A stretch of DNA of 64,000 bases from MVRV01 sp964469905 (GTDB lineage Bacteria > Desulfobacterota > Syntrophia > Syntrophales > Smithellaceae): the NCBI GenBank assembly GCA_964469905.1, contig CAYXZW010000004.1:1-64000 (forward strand). The letters are read 5' to 3'. The notes beneath the pieces were generated by a model. That model did no database searches. It saw only the letters and a list, made by a program, of their open reading frames with translations, and was not told the origin of the DNA. Shown piece after piece: positions 26,117 through 34,574 of the stretch (position 1 is the first letter of the stretch; every line of letters begins with the position of its first letter). A program made the translations under genes and the position numbers.

Positions 26117-26797
26117 TTATCGATTTTGTCCTTCACGGTTGAGCAGCGACGCGCCAAACGCTGAACTTGCGACACCAATAAGCTGGTATTCAAGAAACGT
26201 TAGCCTTGTTGGACCTAATTCCTCCAACGCTCCCACCTCACTGCCAGACCATGCTCTGGCCCAAAAGTAAACTGGCCGTCGTAGCATGGCTGTTTCTGAC
26301 GGATAATCCTTGAATAGTGCGTCTGCCCATGCTCTATATTTGCGCTCGATATGCTTTGGATCATGCCCAGGGAGCACGACTGCACTTAGGTCACCAATGT
26401 GATAAGCATAGTTATCACCCCAGCGTGCGAACTTGGACGTGTCTTTTTCAAGGCCTTTTATATTGGCAGATAAATTACCATCACCTTTGCCAAACGTTTC
26501 GGTCTTGCCTATATATAGAGGCACAACATGACCAGCTTCTTCAACAGCCATGAGGTAAATAAGTCCATCGTATTTCCGAGTCTTCGCTTTCCAATCTGCA
26601 ATTAACTTGGCACACTCGATGCGCACTAGTTGTTCCATTGCATCGCTCCGGCAAAGAACTGATCGCTGTTTGAGTTTGCCGATACACTTAGTCATGACGA
26701 TACCGTCAATTGAAGTCGCAAACAGTTGTACCCAAGAGCTCTGTACATTATGACACTCACAAAAGCGATCCCAAATCTGACGATGCTGATTAACCAT
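26117..26797 (-). CDS. GIY-YIG nuclease family protein
   Basis: This 226-residue protein carries a GIY-YIG core in its second half: LIYLM (79-83, the GIY strand), LYIGKTE (94-100, YIG), a basic region around 115-126, a conserved glutamate in FLEYQLI (E203) and asparagine in LLN (N220). The metal-binding Glu is present, so nuclease activity is plausible. The N-terminal 70 residues are helical and may bind DNA or a partner. It lies 21 bp downstream of the methyltransferase in the same direction. GIY-YIG enzymes act as homing, repair or restriction nucleases; the context favours restriction. Confidence 0.75.
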   Translation of the reverse strand: MVNQHRQIWDRFCECHNVQSSWVQLFATSIDGIVMTKCIGKLKQRSVLCRSDAMEQLVRIECAKLIADWKAKTRKYDGLIYLMAVEEAGHVVPLYIGKTETFGKGDGNLSANIKGLEKDTSKFARWGDNYAYHIGDLSAVVLPGHDPKHIERKYRAWADALFKDYPSETAMLRRPVYFWARAWSGSEVGALEELGPTRLTFLEYQLIGVASSAFGASLLNREGQNR

Positions 26798-26818
26798 GAT
26801 AATATTCCGTTACTATCA

Positions 26819-27406
26819 TTATATTGCTTCTCTCTTTAGTAATATTGCGTTTAGCCATATATCGTCACGTTCGATGCGCTTATCTTTTGTTGTCCATATG
26901 CTATCGATAGAAATATCCACAAGCTGCTTCAATATTAATCTTAATCTTTTTTCATCAAGGTCAGTAAAGTGTCTTCCATCTTTCTCTCGCTCATCATGAC
27001 CGTACTTAAAAGACAGATACCAAACACCCTTATTTTTAAGTGAACTAGCAAGGCACTGCATTATTTTTGGTAAATTGGATAAAGGAATATGCAACAGAGA
27101 AGCACAAGACCAAATGCCGTCATAAACATTAATTTCATTCACCTGGTCAAATCTTCTACACTGTATATCACAGCCTGTCAGTTGACGTGCACGGTTGACT
27201 ATCTGCTCAGAGGCATCAAATGCTGTGACCTTGTATCCCAATCCTGCAAAGAATTTACTATCCCTACCTGAACCGCAGCCTGCATCCAAAATATGCGCAC
27301 TTGGGACTAATCGTGACAAAAAAGGTTCATAGATACTGGTCATATCTATATCGAAAGTATCATCGCAAAACTTGTCGGCATTCTGTTCGTAATAATCAAT
27401 ACTCAT
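26819..27406 (-). CDS. Class I SAM-dependent methyltransferase
   Basis: This 195-residue methyltransferase has motif I ILDAGCGSGRDS (39-50) and an acidic strand-2 end (VTAFDAS). The motif IV position reads IWSCASLLHIP, not the (N/D)PP(Y/F) of DNA amino-methyltransferases, so it looks like a small-molecule or protein methyltransferase of the TehB/UbiG type. Its ATG follows the HNH gene's TAG after one base, a tightly coupled pair. The same two-gene order is familiar from other genomes. Whether it modifies nucleic acid, nucleotides or its partner nuclease is unknown. Confidence 0.8.
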   Translation of the reverse strand: MSIDYYEQNADKFCDDTFDIDMTSIYEPFLSRLVPSAHILDAGCGSGRDSKFFAGLGYKVTAFDASEQIVNRARQLTGCDIQCRRFDQVNEINVYDGIWSCASLLHIPLSNLPKIMQCLASSLKNKGVWYLSFKYGHDEREKDGRHFTDLDEKRLRLILKQLVDISIDSIWTTKDKRIERDDIWLNAILLKREAI

Positions 27407-27407
27407 T

Positions 27408-28424
27408 CTAAAACTCTATTATTCCTCTAATCGCTGGTTGCCATGAATGAATAAGCATGTGCTTGGCAATATTATACTGGGTCTGAAGAAAAGACCGACG
27501 AGCAGACTCATTATTTCCGCTTTGTTGGATCATAGTCTCACGTAAAGGTAATTGACTTTCTATAAAATATTCATTTCGTTTATGCAAACGCATAAGTAAA
27601 TCCAAAGAAGGCACTCTTGCAAATTTACCATCCAAGCCTCTGTTACATTCTTGACAAGCTAGCACTAAATTCCAGACACCATTCACATTGGGAAGTGCAT
27701 CTTTGAGCATCCAAGGAAGAAAATGATCAACATCTGTAAAATTATCATCACCGGCATTGATAGTAATAGGTTGGAAGCAATAGAAACACCTACCTTTCTG
27801 ATAACCATTCAGGCTATCACGGCACGAAGTAATATTCACTCTGCGTTCTTTTCTACCAGTGAACAGCATCTGCAAATCTTTATCATATTCAATCGAAATA
27901 AGGCTTCGAGATAAACCTGCCTTCCAACCCTCTTCAACGAGTCGCCATCTTGCCTCTGTTTCTCGTGTAAAAAAACTAAACTCGTTACTCTCTGCCAAGC
28001 GGAAAAAACTATCTGTTATACGGATGCCACCATTGTTTTTTCGCTCATCAAGAAAAAACCGTTTGGGAACATCCTTTTGATTAACGAAATGGAAAGCATC
28101 AATGACATTATTGAATCCAAGTCTGATAGTAATTGCAATTAGCTCGTCCTTCGTCATCTGGTTTTGGCTATATTGGGAACAGGCATCAAGGAACTTACTC
28201 GATCTTGATGTTACTTGCTTGGGAGAATGTTGTAAGTGTTCACAAAGGTTGCGGCTAAATGGTTCAGCCAAACGCTCTAGTGAAATTAAATCATCAGGGT
28301 TGTCTTTGAACTCATACATTGCTTTGGCAAGAGCAAACTTGTATGAGGCGACATTGCGACCAAAGAGGATTATAGCTCGCCAATAATTTTCTAATGTAGG
28401 TTCTACTTCATAAAAATCTGACAT
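27408..28424 (-). CDS. HNH endonuclease
   Basis: This 338-residue protein has a mostly helical N-terminal 190 residues (opening FYEVEPTLENYWRAIILFGRN) and a C-terminal HNH nuclease with structural zinc: C213xxC216 (CFYC), catalytic DVDH (231-234), N252 in VWNLVLAC, and C257xxC260-N (CQECN). All metal and catalytic positions are present. It is translationally coupled to the methyltransferase downstream (TAG-A-ATG). The N-terminal domain may recognise DNA. A restriction role is inferred from the flanking nucleases. Confidence 0.85.
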   Translation of the reverse strand: MSDFYEVEPTLENYWRAIILFGRNVASYKFALAKAMYEFKDNPDDLISLERLAEPFSRNLCEHLQHSPKQVTSRSSKFLDACSQYSQNQMTKDELIAITIRLGFNNVIDAFHFVNQKDVPKRFFLDERKNNGGIRITDSFFRLAESNEFSFFTRETEARWRLVEEGWKAGLSRSLISIEYDKDLQMLFTGRKERRVNITSCRDSLNGYQKGRCFYCFQPITINAGDDNFTDVDHFLPWMLKDALPNVNGVWNLVLACQECNRGLDGKFARVPSLDLLMRLHKRNEYFIESQLPLRETMIQQSGNNESARRSFLQTQYNIAKHMLIHSWQPAIRGIIEF

Positions 28425-28512
28425 TACGAACTATTCCTTAATATTCTGTTTGATATAATGCAGCAAAAGCATCCGTGCGTTAAACAGTCATCTAGGTTGA
28501 CTTACAGGGTGT

Positions 28513-29019
28513 TCAGTTTTCAGGTAGCAGGCCTACCAAAAGCACAGGTACATTGATGGGTAGCACGGTCAAATAATTATCTGCCGAATCATATTCTGCC
28601 ATATTCTGAACGCTTTTTGGTCTTGTGGAAAAAAACGTACTTGATCTTGTTGGAACAATAAGCACTGCTAAAGATAGGAGTCCATTAGCCAAACCGTACT
28701 GGAATTTGTAGTAGTCCCTGTATAACGTAGAGCTGTTCCCGAATTGGATTTCAACAAAGACAAGTCCTTTTCGGAAATCACCAATCAATTTGGGGTTTAC
28801 TCGAAGCAGGGGTTGGGGTTCCCAATTGAGATTATTAAACTGTGCGGATAATGCTTTGTTATATGCAGTCTGATGTTCATAAGTGTTGCCATTTTCGCTA
28901 TATTGGAATGAAGGAAGCCACTGCACTTTGCTGATAACCAATTCGACTTCATTGATTTCTCTTGCAAGCGTCTTTTGCAACTGCTCCCCGCAGTGAAAAT
29001 ATTTTATCCTGGTTTTCAT
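28513..29019 (-). CDS. BglII/BstYI-family type II restriction endonuclease
   Basis: This 168-residue protein contains the unusual BglII-type PD-(D/E)XK site D81-(x8)-E90-x-Q92 in LIGDFRKGLVFVEIQFGN, with Gln replacing the usual Lys. Around it, the sandwich strands and a YYKFQYGLANGLLSLAVLIVP helix/strand match that family, and MKTRIKYFHCGEQ resembles the N-terminus of BglII relatives. BglII cuts AGATCT and BstYI RGATCY; the specificity here is not proven. It lies 4 bp after the McrB-N/HNH gene. No methyltransferase with a DNA-type motif IV is encoded near it, so how host sites are protected is open. Confidence 0.75.
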   Translation of the reverse strand: MKTRIKYFHCGEQLQKTLAREINEVELVISKVQWLPSFQYSENGNTYEHQTAYNKALSAQFNNLNWEPQPLLRVNPKLIGDFRKGLVFVEIQFGNSSTLYRDYYKFQYGLANGLLSLAVLIVPTRSSTFFSTRPKSVQNMAEYDSADNYLTVLPINVPVLLVGLLPEN

Positions 29020-29023
29020 TTCG

Positions 29024-30118
29024 CTATATGTTTGTTTGTAATATATAATAATTTATTAAATTATCTATTGTTATAGGAATACCAAAATCTCTTAATTTGT
29101 TTTCTCTCTCTTGATGAAACTTTCTTATTAACTTTACCTTCTCATCATTTTTTGCATGGTGAAATAATCTATGACAATTTGGACATAAGGCAACAATATT
29201 TCCTGGGACATCTAAACTATTTTGGAAGCTGTCCTGATTTTTCATAGGTATTAAATGGTGACATTCAACGTAATTCATGCCTGTTACATCAGATGTAAAT
29301 GTATTATGATTCCTATTAACTTCACATTGATAATTTTTCTCTTCAAGGACTCTCTTTCCTATTCCCGGTTTTGTAGCCCAACCTGTGGCACCACCTCTTG
29401 ATGATAAAGACGGTTTTGGCTGTGGTATATTTGGTATTGATAAAGCTTCTGCCCTTTCAACATCTTTTTGATATTTTGCCTCATTAAGCAGTTCATCCTC
29501 TTCTTTTATTATATTAACAATGTTTGTTGTTTGCGTAATTGGGAGATTATATTGCAACAACAAACGCTTTAAATTATCATATACGCTCATCAAGTTTCTT
29601 AAATCATTGATTAAGATATTGTCTGGGGGAATATTATTGGAAGGATACAACTTTCCGCATATATGTCCCAATTCATACCCCAAAGCCAAAGTAGTATCAG
29701 CGTCTAAATCCATATTAAATGTATTAAAAGATGACGAAGATAAATCAACTAAGTTACGGTAATTTAATGCAGTATTTTTTATCTCAATTTTGCCTTGTCT
29801 AGTTCCATAGTTATTTTCGTAATCAGTCCAGCCTTGATTCAAAGATATGTATACACCTCTATTTTCAGCATTAAACAAATAGACTATGTAGTATCCTCTC
29901 TGTGCAGAAGTGGTGACACTTGTATCGCAAATTACAATCCATGGCACACGAGCAATATTCCCTTTCCCGTAACCGCCGTAAATTTTATAGTCATTTGATA
30001 TGTGTCCAAGCGTTTTTATGACATTTGGTCCTTCTTGCGTGATTAAGTGAAAGACATTAGGCGAGGTATAGGTATATTTATAATCTTGACTTATTGTTTC
30101 TAGTATTTCTTTTAGCAT
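29024..30118 (-). CDS. McrB-N-terminal-like (DUF3578) domain fused to HNH nuclease
   Basis: This 364-residue protein starts at ATG 30118 (AGGAAAG 5 nt upstream); an ATG at 30133 has no ribosome site. Residues 1-175 resemble the MrcB/DUF3578 domain (ending DLDADTTLALGYELGHICGKLYP), the module that reads modified cytosine or related marks in McrBC-type enzymes. A helical linker follows. The C-terminal HNH carries YVECHHLIPMK and NIVALCPNCHRLFHHA, complete for metal binding. It is thus a likely modification-dependent (type IV-like) endonuclease. Upstream, the 32-codon ORF ends one base before this start; downstream the BglII-like gene follows after 4 bp. Confidence 0.8.
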   Translation of the reverse strand: MLKEILETISQDYKYTYTSPNVFHLITQEGPNVIKTLGHISNDYKIYGGYGKGNIARVPWIVICDTSVTTSAQRGYYIVYLFNAENRGVYISLNQGWTDYENNYGTRQGKIEIKNTALNYRNLVDLSSSSFNTFNMDLDADTTLALGYELGHICGKLYPSNNIPPDNILINDLRNLMSVYDNLKRLLLQYNLPITQTTNIVNIIKEEDELLNEAKYQKDVERAEALSIPNIPQPKPSLSSRGGATGWATKPGIGKRVLEEKNYQCEVNRNHNTFTSDVTGMNYVECHHLIPMKNQDSFQNSLDVPGNIVALCPNCHRLFHHAKNDEKVKLIRKFHQERENKLRDFGIPITIDNLINYYILQTNI

Positions 30119-30119
30119 T

Positions 30120-30218
30120 TTAACTTTCCTCATCTGCAGTATGTTTTTCTGTTTTACCTTTAGCTAATCCAAGCTTTAATTTTTGAGCGGTTATTTGATT
30201 ATCAGCCATAGGTAACAT
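30120..30218 (-). CDS. 32-codon ORF coupled to both neighbours
   Basis: ATG at 30218 immediately follows the TAA of the DUF2075 gene (TAAATG), and its own TAA is one base before the McrB-N/HNH start (TAAAATG). The product (MLPMADNQITAQ, then a lysine-rich stretch KLKLGLAKGKTEKH and an acidic tail) is basic and probably helical. It is too short to classify. Perfect placement between two stop-start junctions suggests real translation, either for coupling or as a small inhibitor or cofactor. Confidence 0.4.
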   Translation of the reverse strand: MLPMADNQITAQKLKLGLAKGKTEKHTADEES

Positions 30219-32072
30219 TTAACTTTCGATTCGCGATCTAAAATAACTCTCTGTGTTTTTGTCGCAAAAATAAACATAGCAGCCTTTTTGCCCACGTGTC
30301 ATGAGCGTTCGATAAGTATTTTTGATAATCATATCCAAACGCATCATCGTAGAGACCGGATTTTCTTGAAAAAGAGATTTCCATCCGTGTATTGATTTAT
30401 CCGTGCCAGCTCTTTCTTTTGGTTGTGTAATGATTTTACCATCTCGAGCCAATAAATCAGGACCAACTATGACACCAATGTAATCTAATTCTAGTCCCTG
30501 ACAAGTATGTATACAACCAACTTCACTAACTGAATCAGGTTTGATAATCCATGCTTGCCCGTCAGTGTCAAGATTCCACGTCGCCCTATAACCATCAATG
30601 ACAATATCTTTGAGTTGGTGGTTACGTTTACTTATCCATTTCCAGCAGTAACCTGCGACCAATCTAGCTTTATTCTTTTCTTTGTTCTTCTCGCTTATAA
30701 TATTGTGCAGTTCAAGTGGGCTATCAATAATGTGAAAATCATAGTCATCAATTTTAAGAGTATTGTTTGCCGTTTCTCGAATCTGAAGTGTATTGTCAAG
30801 CCAGGCAAGGTATCCATCTGAACCATTACATCGAAACTGTGACTCAAGTTTAAGTTCGGCAACATTTGCTTTTAGTTTATTTGCCCAGCGGCGGATTTCT
30901 TCCTTATCTCCAATGTCTTTGAGGGTTACTTTTTGGTCTTCATCGATAAAAAATACGCTAAACTTACTGGCAGTTATTATCTCCTTAATCTGATTTTCTC
31001 CAAGATTGCTAAACATACCCGATTTTGCATTGAGCCTGTGTGCTTCATCAACAATCAAACAATCAAAACTGTTTGCCGCAATGGAATGATAAGAGCCCGA
31101 ACCATTAAACATATTTGAAATATGTGATTTTTTAAATGAGTTGGTGAGCATGGCCTCATAAACTAATCGAGGTGCTGAGTTACGGGTAATATATTGAGCA
31201 ACGAGTTCTTGCTTTGTTAGTTCAACAAGCAGATTAATTGCAACTACTGACTTTCCTGTCCCCGGGCCACCCTCAACGATCAATACGTTTTTGTTTTTTG
31301 CAGAAGATTCCTTGGCGTGTTTGATTGCAGTTTCATAGACGACTTTTTGGTCATCTATCATAACGAACTCTTCGTTACCTTGCAGCATTGATGCGAGATG
31401 ATCAGCAAGGTTCTTTGATGGTCTTATCTTGCCATGATCAATTCGATACATTATTTTGGCTTTATCACCGTATTTAACGTTAGTTTTTATAAACTCTCGT
31501 AGTTTCAGAGCATCGTTTTTAAGAAAAATGGGGGCTTTTTGAATGTACTCACTATAAAATTCGTTGGTAATAACATCGTCCTGCTCATAATTATGAAGAT
31601 AGGCGCAGGGGTAAAGCTGTATTTTTTCTTGTTGTACAGTCTGGTTGAAATCTTCTAAAAGCCGTTTGTAGGACCAAGCTTGATATGATGGGTGGGGTCT
31701 TTCTGTTTCTCCGTATTGAAAACGTGTGCTAACTATAGCGTCTTTTGTTGTCAAAGTTGCATGTTGCCACTGTTTGAGTTCTATGAGAATTACTGATTCT
31801 CGATTTTGCTCATCTGTTCCCGTCAATATAAAGTCGATGCGTTTGGAAGACTGCGGAATGTGATACTCAATCGCAACACCTGACTCCATCGGAATATCTT
31901 TATCGTTTAAAACACGATCCATGTATTGTAGTGAATTGATCCAAGAACTTATCTCTGACTTACTTGTCTTCCTCTTTGTCGCAGCTTTGTAAGCATCGTA
32001 AATAATATTACCGATGTCATTTGTCATAACGTCTTCTTGAAATTTTGCTTTCGTAGAAGAATAAACAATCAC
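30219..32072 (-). CDS. PD-(D/E)XK nuclease - DUF2075 superfamily 1 helicase/ATPase
   Basis: This 617-residue protein starts at GTG 32072 (GGAG 8 nt upstream), giving the MIVYSSTK opening usual for the family. Residues 60-105 hold a possible PD-(D/E)XK site: D80 and E98-L-K100 (ILIELKQWQ). The ATPase has Walker A GGPGTGKS (268-275), Walker B LIVDEAH (339-345), a QFRCNGSDGYLAW motif (Q-R arginine), and HTCQGLELDYIGVIVG near the C-terminus (SF1 motif V/VI region). DUF2075 proteins are poorly characterised and often sit in defence loci. It follows the MazG-like gene after 72 bp and precedes the 32-codon ORF directly. It probably translocates on and cuts DNA or RNA. Confidence 0.82.
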   Translation of the reverse strand: MIVYSSTKAKFQEDVMTNDIGNIIYDAYKAATKRKTSKSEISSWINSLQYMDRVLNDKDIPMESGVAIEYHIPQSSKRIDFILTGTDEQNRESVILIELKQWQHATLTTKDAIVSTRFQYGETERPHPSYQAWSYKRLLEDFNQTVQQEKIQLYPCAYLHNYEQDDVITNEFYSEYIQKAPIFLKNDALKLREFIKTNVKYGDKAKIMYRIDHGKIRPSKNLADHLASMLQGNEEFVMIDDQKVVYETAIKHAKESSAKNKNVLIVEGGPGTGKSVVAINLLVELTKQELVAQYITRNSAPRLVYEAMLTNSFKKSHISNMFNGSGSYHSIAANSFDCLIVDEAHRLNAKSGMFSNLGENQIKEIITASKFSVFFIDEDQKVTLKDIGDKEEIRRWANKLKANVAELKLESQFRCNGSDGYLAWLDNTLQIRETANNTLKIDDYDFHIIDSPLELHNIISEKNKEKNKARLVAGYCWKWISKRNHQLKDIVIDGYRATWNLDTDGQAWIIKPDSVSEVGCIHTCQGLELDYIGVIVGPDLLARDGKIITQPKERAGTDKSIHGWKSLFQENPVSTMMRLDMIIKNTYRTLMTRGQKGCYVYFCDKNTESYFRSRIES

Positions 32073-32144
32073 CAGCTTAGCTCCGAGTGAAGTAGATTAT
32101 TGAGACGCTGTTATCATTTGTAAATGTTTTAAAGTACAAAGTAT

Positions 32145-32483
32145 CTATAAGTTGTTATATTTATTTGCATTACCTTTCGCTTTTTTAACAGGGTATTTTT
32201 TTGAATTTTTAGAAATCTTTTCTAAAATGATTTTTTCGACATCAAAACCGTGCTTATGTGTCAGCAATAGGGAGTAAATCATAATGTCTGCCAATTCTTC
32301 TTTAAGTTTTACCTTATCAACCTGTTCAGACTCTTCCACTGTTTTCCAAAGAAACAATTCATTTAGCTCTGCAGCTTCAATGGAAATTGCTGTGGCCAAG
32401 TTTTTTGAATCGTGAAATTGCTTCCAGTCGCGTTCATCTCTGAACTTTATGATTTCTTCGATTATTTCGTTTAAATTATCCAT
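32145..32483 (-). CDS. MazG/RS21-C6-like nucleotide pyrophosphohydrolase
   Basis: This 112-residue all-helical protein has the MazG-type metal site: SIEAAELNELF (ExxE) followed by KEELADIMIY (ExxD). The opening IIKFRDERDWKQFHDSKNLA is typical of the RS21-C6/dCTPase branch, which hydrolyses (d)NTPs to monophosphates. It is the first gene of the minus-strand nuclease block. A role in lowering nucleotide or alarmone pools during phage attack is conceivable but inferred; housekeeping nucleotide sanitation is the alternative. GGAATG precedes the start, a weak ribosome site. Confidence 0.82.
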   Translation of the reverse strand: MDNLNEIIEEIIKFRDERDWKQFHDSKNLATAISIEAAELNELFLWKTVEESEQVDKVKLKEELADIMIYSLLLTHKHGFDVEKIILEKISKNSKKYPVKKAKGNANKYNNL

Positions 32484-32727
32484 GATTCATTCCAATATTT
32501 ATATGGATCCTGTATAGAGATATAAAGACTTTATAATTTGCCACTAATGCATTAACAATTATTATTTCTATCACGATTCCCATAAGAAATCCACATTGAA
32601 ACCCATAAATACATAGACAACACAACAGAAGTTACCAGCTCTGTCAATTCTTTTATCATCATAATTCATCCGTCCAACCCGATACTTACCTACTTTATAA
32701 TGCTGCTGGGAAATTAATCGCTTCTCC

Positions 32728-32747
32728 GTGTCCAAACGCTTGGACAC
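32728..32747. repeat. GTGTCCAA palindrome, copy 1
   Basis: GTGTCCAAACGCTTGGACAC has 8-bp perfect arms around a 4-nt centre. It is the exact reverse complement of copy 2 at 34324-34343 and matches copy 3 at 35824-35843 except in the centre. Confidence 0.7.
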
Positions 32748-33202
32748 TATAGCTATTATCTTGAATTTGATTTGACCTGTGAAACCTGCACCCATTGACA
32801 TTAGCAATGGCCAGCCTTATAATATGATCAAGACCATGAAGGTGCTGCAATGCACGAGTTGAATTGTGTATCCCGATTTTAATGGAAGTTACATCATTTC
32901 ACTTGGAGGTAAAACAAAGAACATTGCGAAATATTGACAGTGATCGTGAACTGCCGAAAAAAGCATTTTAATGAGCTGACTACAGCTTATAAACAAGCAT
33001 TGCAGCACTTTTTTTGTTATATTTAAGTTCTTTGAAAGATATGCAAAAGCAGTCGAGATTCTGCGATGTACGTATTGAGTCTATTCTACTGGATGTTAAC
33101 GACAAATAATACAGGTCTTTGTGGTGCTTGTCACCCTTTATAGACCAGATCTTAAATGATGGACTCCAGTTAAAAGACAAGACGGCATATGTGGATCTCG
33201 TT

Positions 33203-33243
33203 AGCCCCTCTGAATAGATATTATTCTTCGAGGGGCTTTTTTG
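33203..33243 (+). terminator. Rho-independent terminator
   Basis: AGCCCCTC (33203-33210) pairs with GAGGGGCT (33230-33237), followed by a T6-7 run. There is no intact gene immediately upstream on this strand, so it may be left over from a lost gene or an RNA. Confidence 0.75.
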
Positions 33244-33495
33244 TATCTTTATAATTGTTTCCATTCAGCCGTAGTTTCAAGTGAAGAAGACCGTCCCTTT
33301 CTCCCAGAAATCCTATGATTATTTACTTGCAGCATTGGCGGCATATACTCACCAAATATAAGAAACATACATACCTATTGCAATAACTAATGTGTATGAG
33401 AACTGTAAAGGAATTTATCCTGATTCATGTATAGGATGTTCGTTTTGGCATAGGAAAGATAGGTACGGATCAGGTACGGAAAGGTTTGGATTAAA

Positions 33496-33861
33496 ATGGG
33501 TTTTACAAGACGAAAAACAGCAGCAGGAATAGCTACACCACAAGAGATTATGTTTGTGGCAGAGTACTTATCAAACGGCCATAATGCAACACAGGTATAT
33601 GCCAAAGTGTATAAGAATACAAATCTTACCAGTGCATGTACATTAGGTGGTAGGATACTGGACAGGCCGCATGTACAAAAAGAGATAGAACGGCAAGCAA
33701 AGCTTTATTCCAATAGATGTGTTTATAACAAGGGAAAGATAATGCAGAATCTTAATATGATCGCTGATAGTAACATAGCAGATTATATTTATGTGGTGGA
33801 AGGGAAGACGTATATTAAATCGTTGTCATGTGCTGAGGAAATGCACATATTTCGTGAATAA
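33496..33861 (+). CDS. Orphan phage terminase small subunit-like protein
   Basis: This 121-residue protein has the N-terminal DNA-binding region of terminase small subunits: TPQEIMFVAEYLSNGHNATQVY, then RILDRPHVQKEIERQ and a helix leading to ADSNIADYIYV. Family members are usually 140-190 residues; this one stops soon after the central region, so the oligomerisation/C-terminal part is short or lost. No large terminase, portal or capsid gene lies nearby. It is therefore a phage or satellite remnant, or a domesticated DNA-binding protein. The ribosome site is weak. Confidence 0.65.
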   Translation: MGFTRRKTAAGIATPQEIMFVAEYLSNGHNATQVYAKVYKNTNLTSACTLGGRILDRPHVQKEIERQAKLYSNRCVYNKGKIMQNLNMIADSNIADYIYVVEGKTYIKSLSCAEEMHIFRE

Positions 33862-33906
33862 AGGCACTTTAAAGCCCACTTTTTAATACCGCTGCAAATA
33901 ATATAG

Positions 33907-33925
33907 GGCATCCAAAATCGACCCA
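33907..33925. repeat. Second copy of the 19-bp motif of 22264-22282
   Basis: GGCATCCAAAATCGACCCA, 18 of 19 bases identical to 22264-22282. It lies 46 bp after the truncated terminase gene, where an insertion sequence end could explain loss of the downstream phage genes. Confidence 0.4.
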
Positions 33926-34005
33926 CCCCTGAAAGCATTCTATTCTGTCATTAATACAATGAATCAATAAAAAGATGATTTGGGTATTAAAGGACAGAGA
34001 AATAG

Positions 34006-34089
34006 ATGTTTGATAATCTGGCAACACCGCTAGAATTAAGAAAACGATTAAGTGAAGAGGCATACGATTTAATGCTTAATTTCGTGTAA
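34006..34089 (+). CDS. Possible 27-aa ORF or truncated gene start
   Basis: ATG 34006 follows AAAGGACAGAG and opens a frame of 27 codons (MFDNLATPLELRKRLSEEAY and seven more residues). The sequence is protein-like and helical, and may be the start of a gene cut short by recombination. Support is limited to frame and ribosome site. Confidence 0.2.
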   Translation: MFDNLATPLELRKRLSEEAYDLMLNFV

Positions 34090-34323
34090 ATTTACACAAA
34101 ATATATAAATAGTATTATTACAGCATAAAAACTGTCTGGAATGCTTGCTGGATAAGGAATAGAGCCTCATTGTAATAGGTTAAGAATAGGTTTGGAAAGG
34201 TTAAGGTTAAGATGGTGTTTACAAGAAAATAATACAGCAATAAAGTGTGCAAGTGCATTACGTAAAAAAGAACGTTTAATCCTATTTTAAAACACCGGTG
34301 ATAAGTATTTATATTACTACCCC

Positions 34324-34343
34324 GTGTCCAAGCGTTTGGACAC
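34324..34343. repeat. GTGTCCAA palindrome, copy 2
   Basis: GTGTCCAAGCGTTTGGACAC; the flanking C and G extend the symmetry to 22 bp. It is the exact reverse complement of copy 1. Confidence 0.7.
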
Positions 34344-34574
34344 GTAAACGCATTCATGAAAATATAATACAGTCCGCCATAAACGAAAATACTGACAGGC
34401 ACCGTCTGGAAGCATTAGTGGCTGGGGTTTTTGAAGTCTGTTGCTGTTTCAATATTATTTTCTTGCTATTTTATTCAGGCTGCCGTAATATGTTTTTAAA
34501 GCGGTGAGTTAATAGGTTACTTGCTCCGCTATATAAATGTGCTAAAGGCTGGCAGAATGAAGATCGATATTCGT

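Larger units (their letters stand above)
32484..33495. other. Long mostly noncoding stretch upstream of defence block 1
   Basis: These 1012 bp hold the first GTGTCCAA palindrome (32728-32747), a strong terminator (33203-33243) preceded on the plus strand by a short frame ending ...VDLVSPSE-stop that may be the tail of a lost gene, and no convincing complete ORF. Minus-strand frames at 32571-32807 and 32980-33264 run through the palindrome or the terminator and look spurious. The promoter of defence block 1 should lie in the first 100-200 bp. Confidence 0.55.

Noticed and set aside
26819..27406. Cognate DNA methyltransferase for the BglII-like enzyme
   Set aside because: Motif IV is not (N/D)PP(Y/F), the gene is coupled to a different nuclease, and its size fits small-molecule methyltransferases.
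32980..33264. 94-codon minus-strand ORF
   Set aside because: It runs through a strong terminator hairpin and has no ribosome site or recognisable domain.
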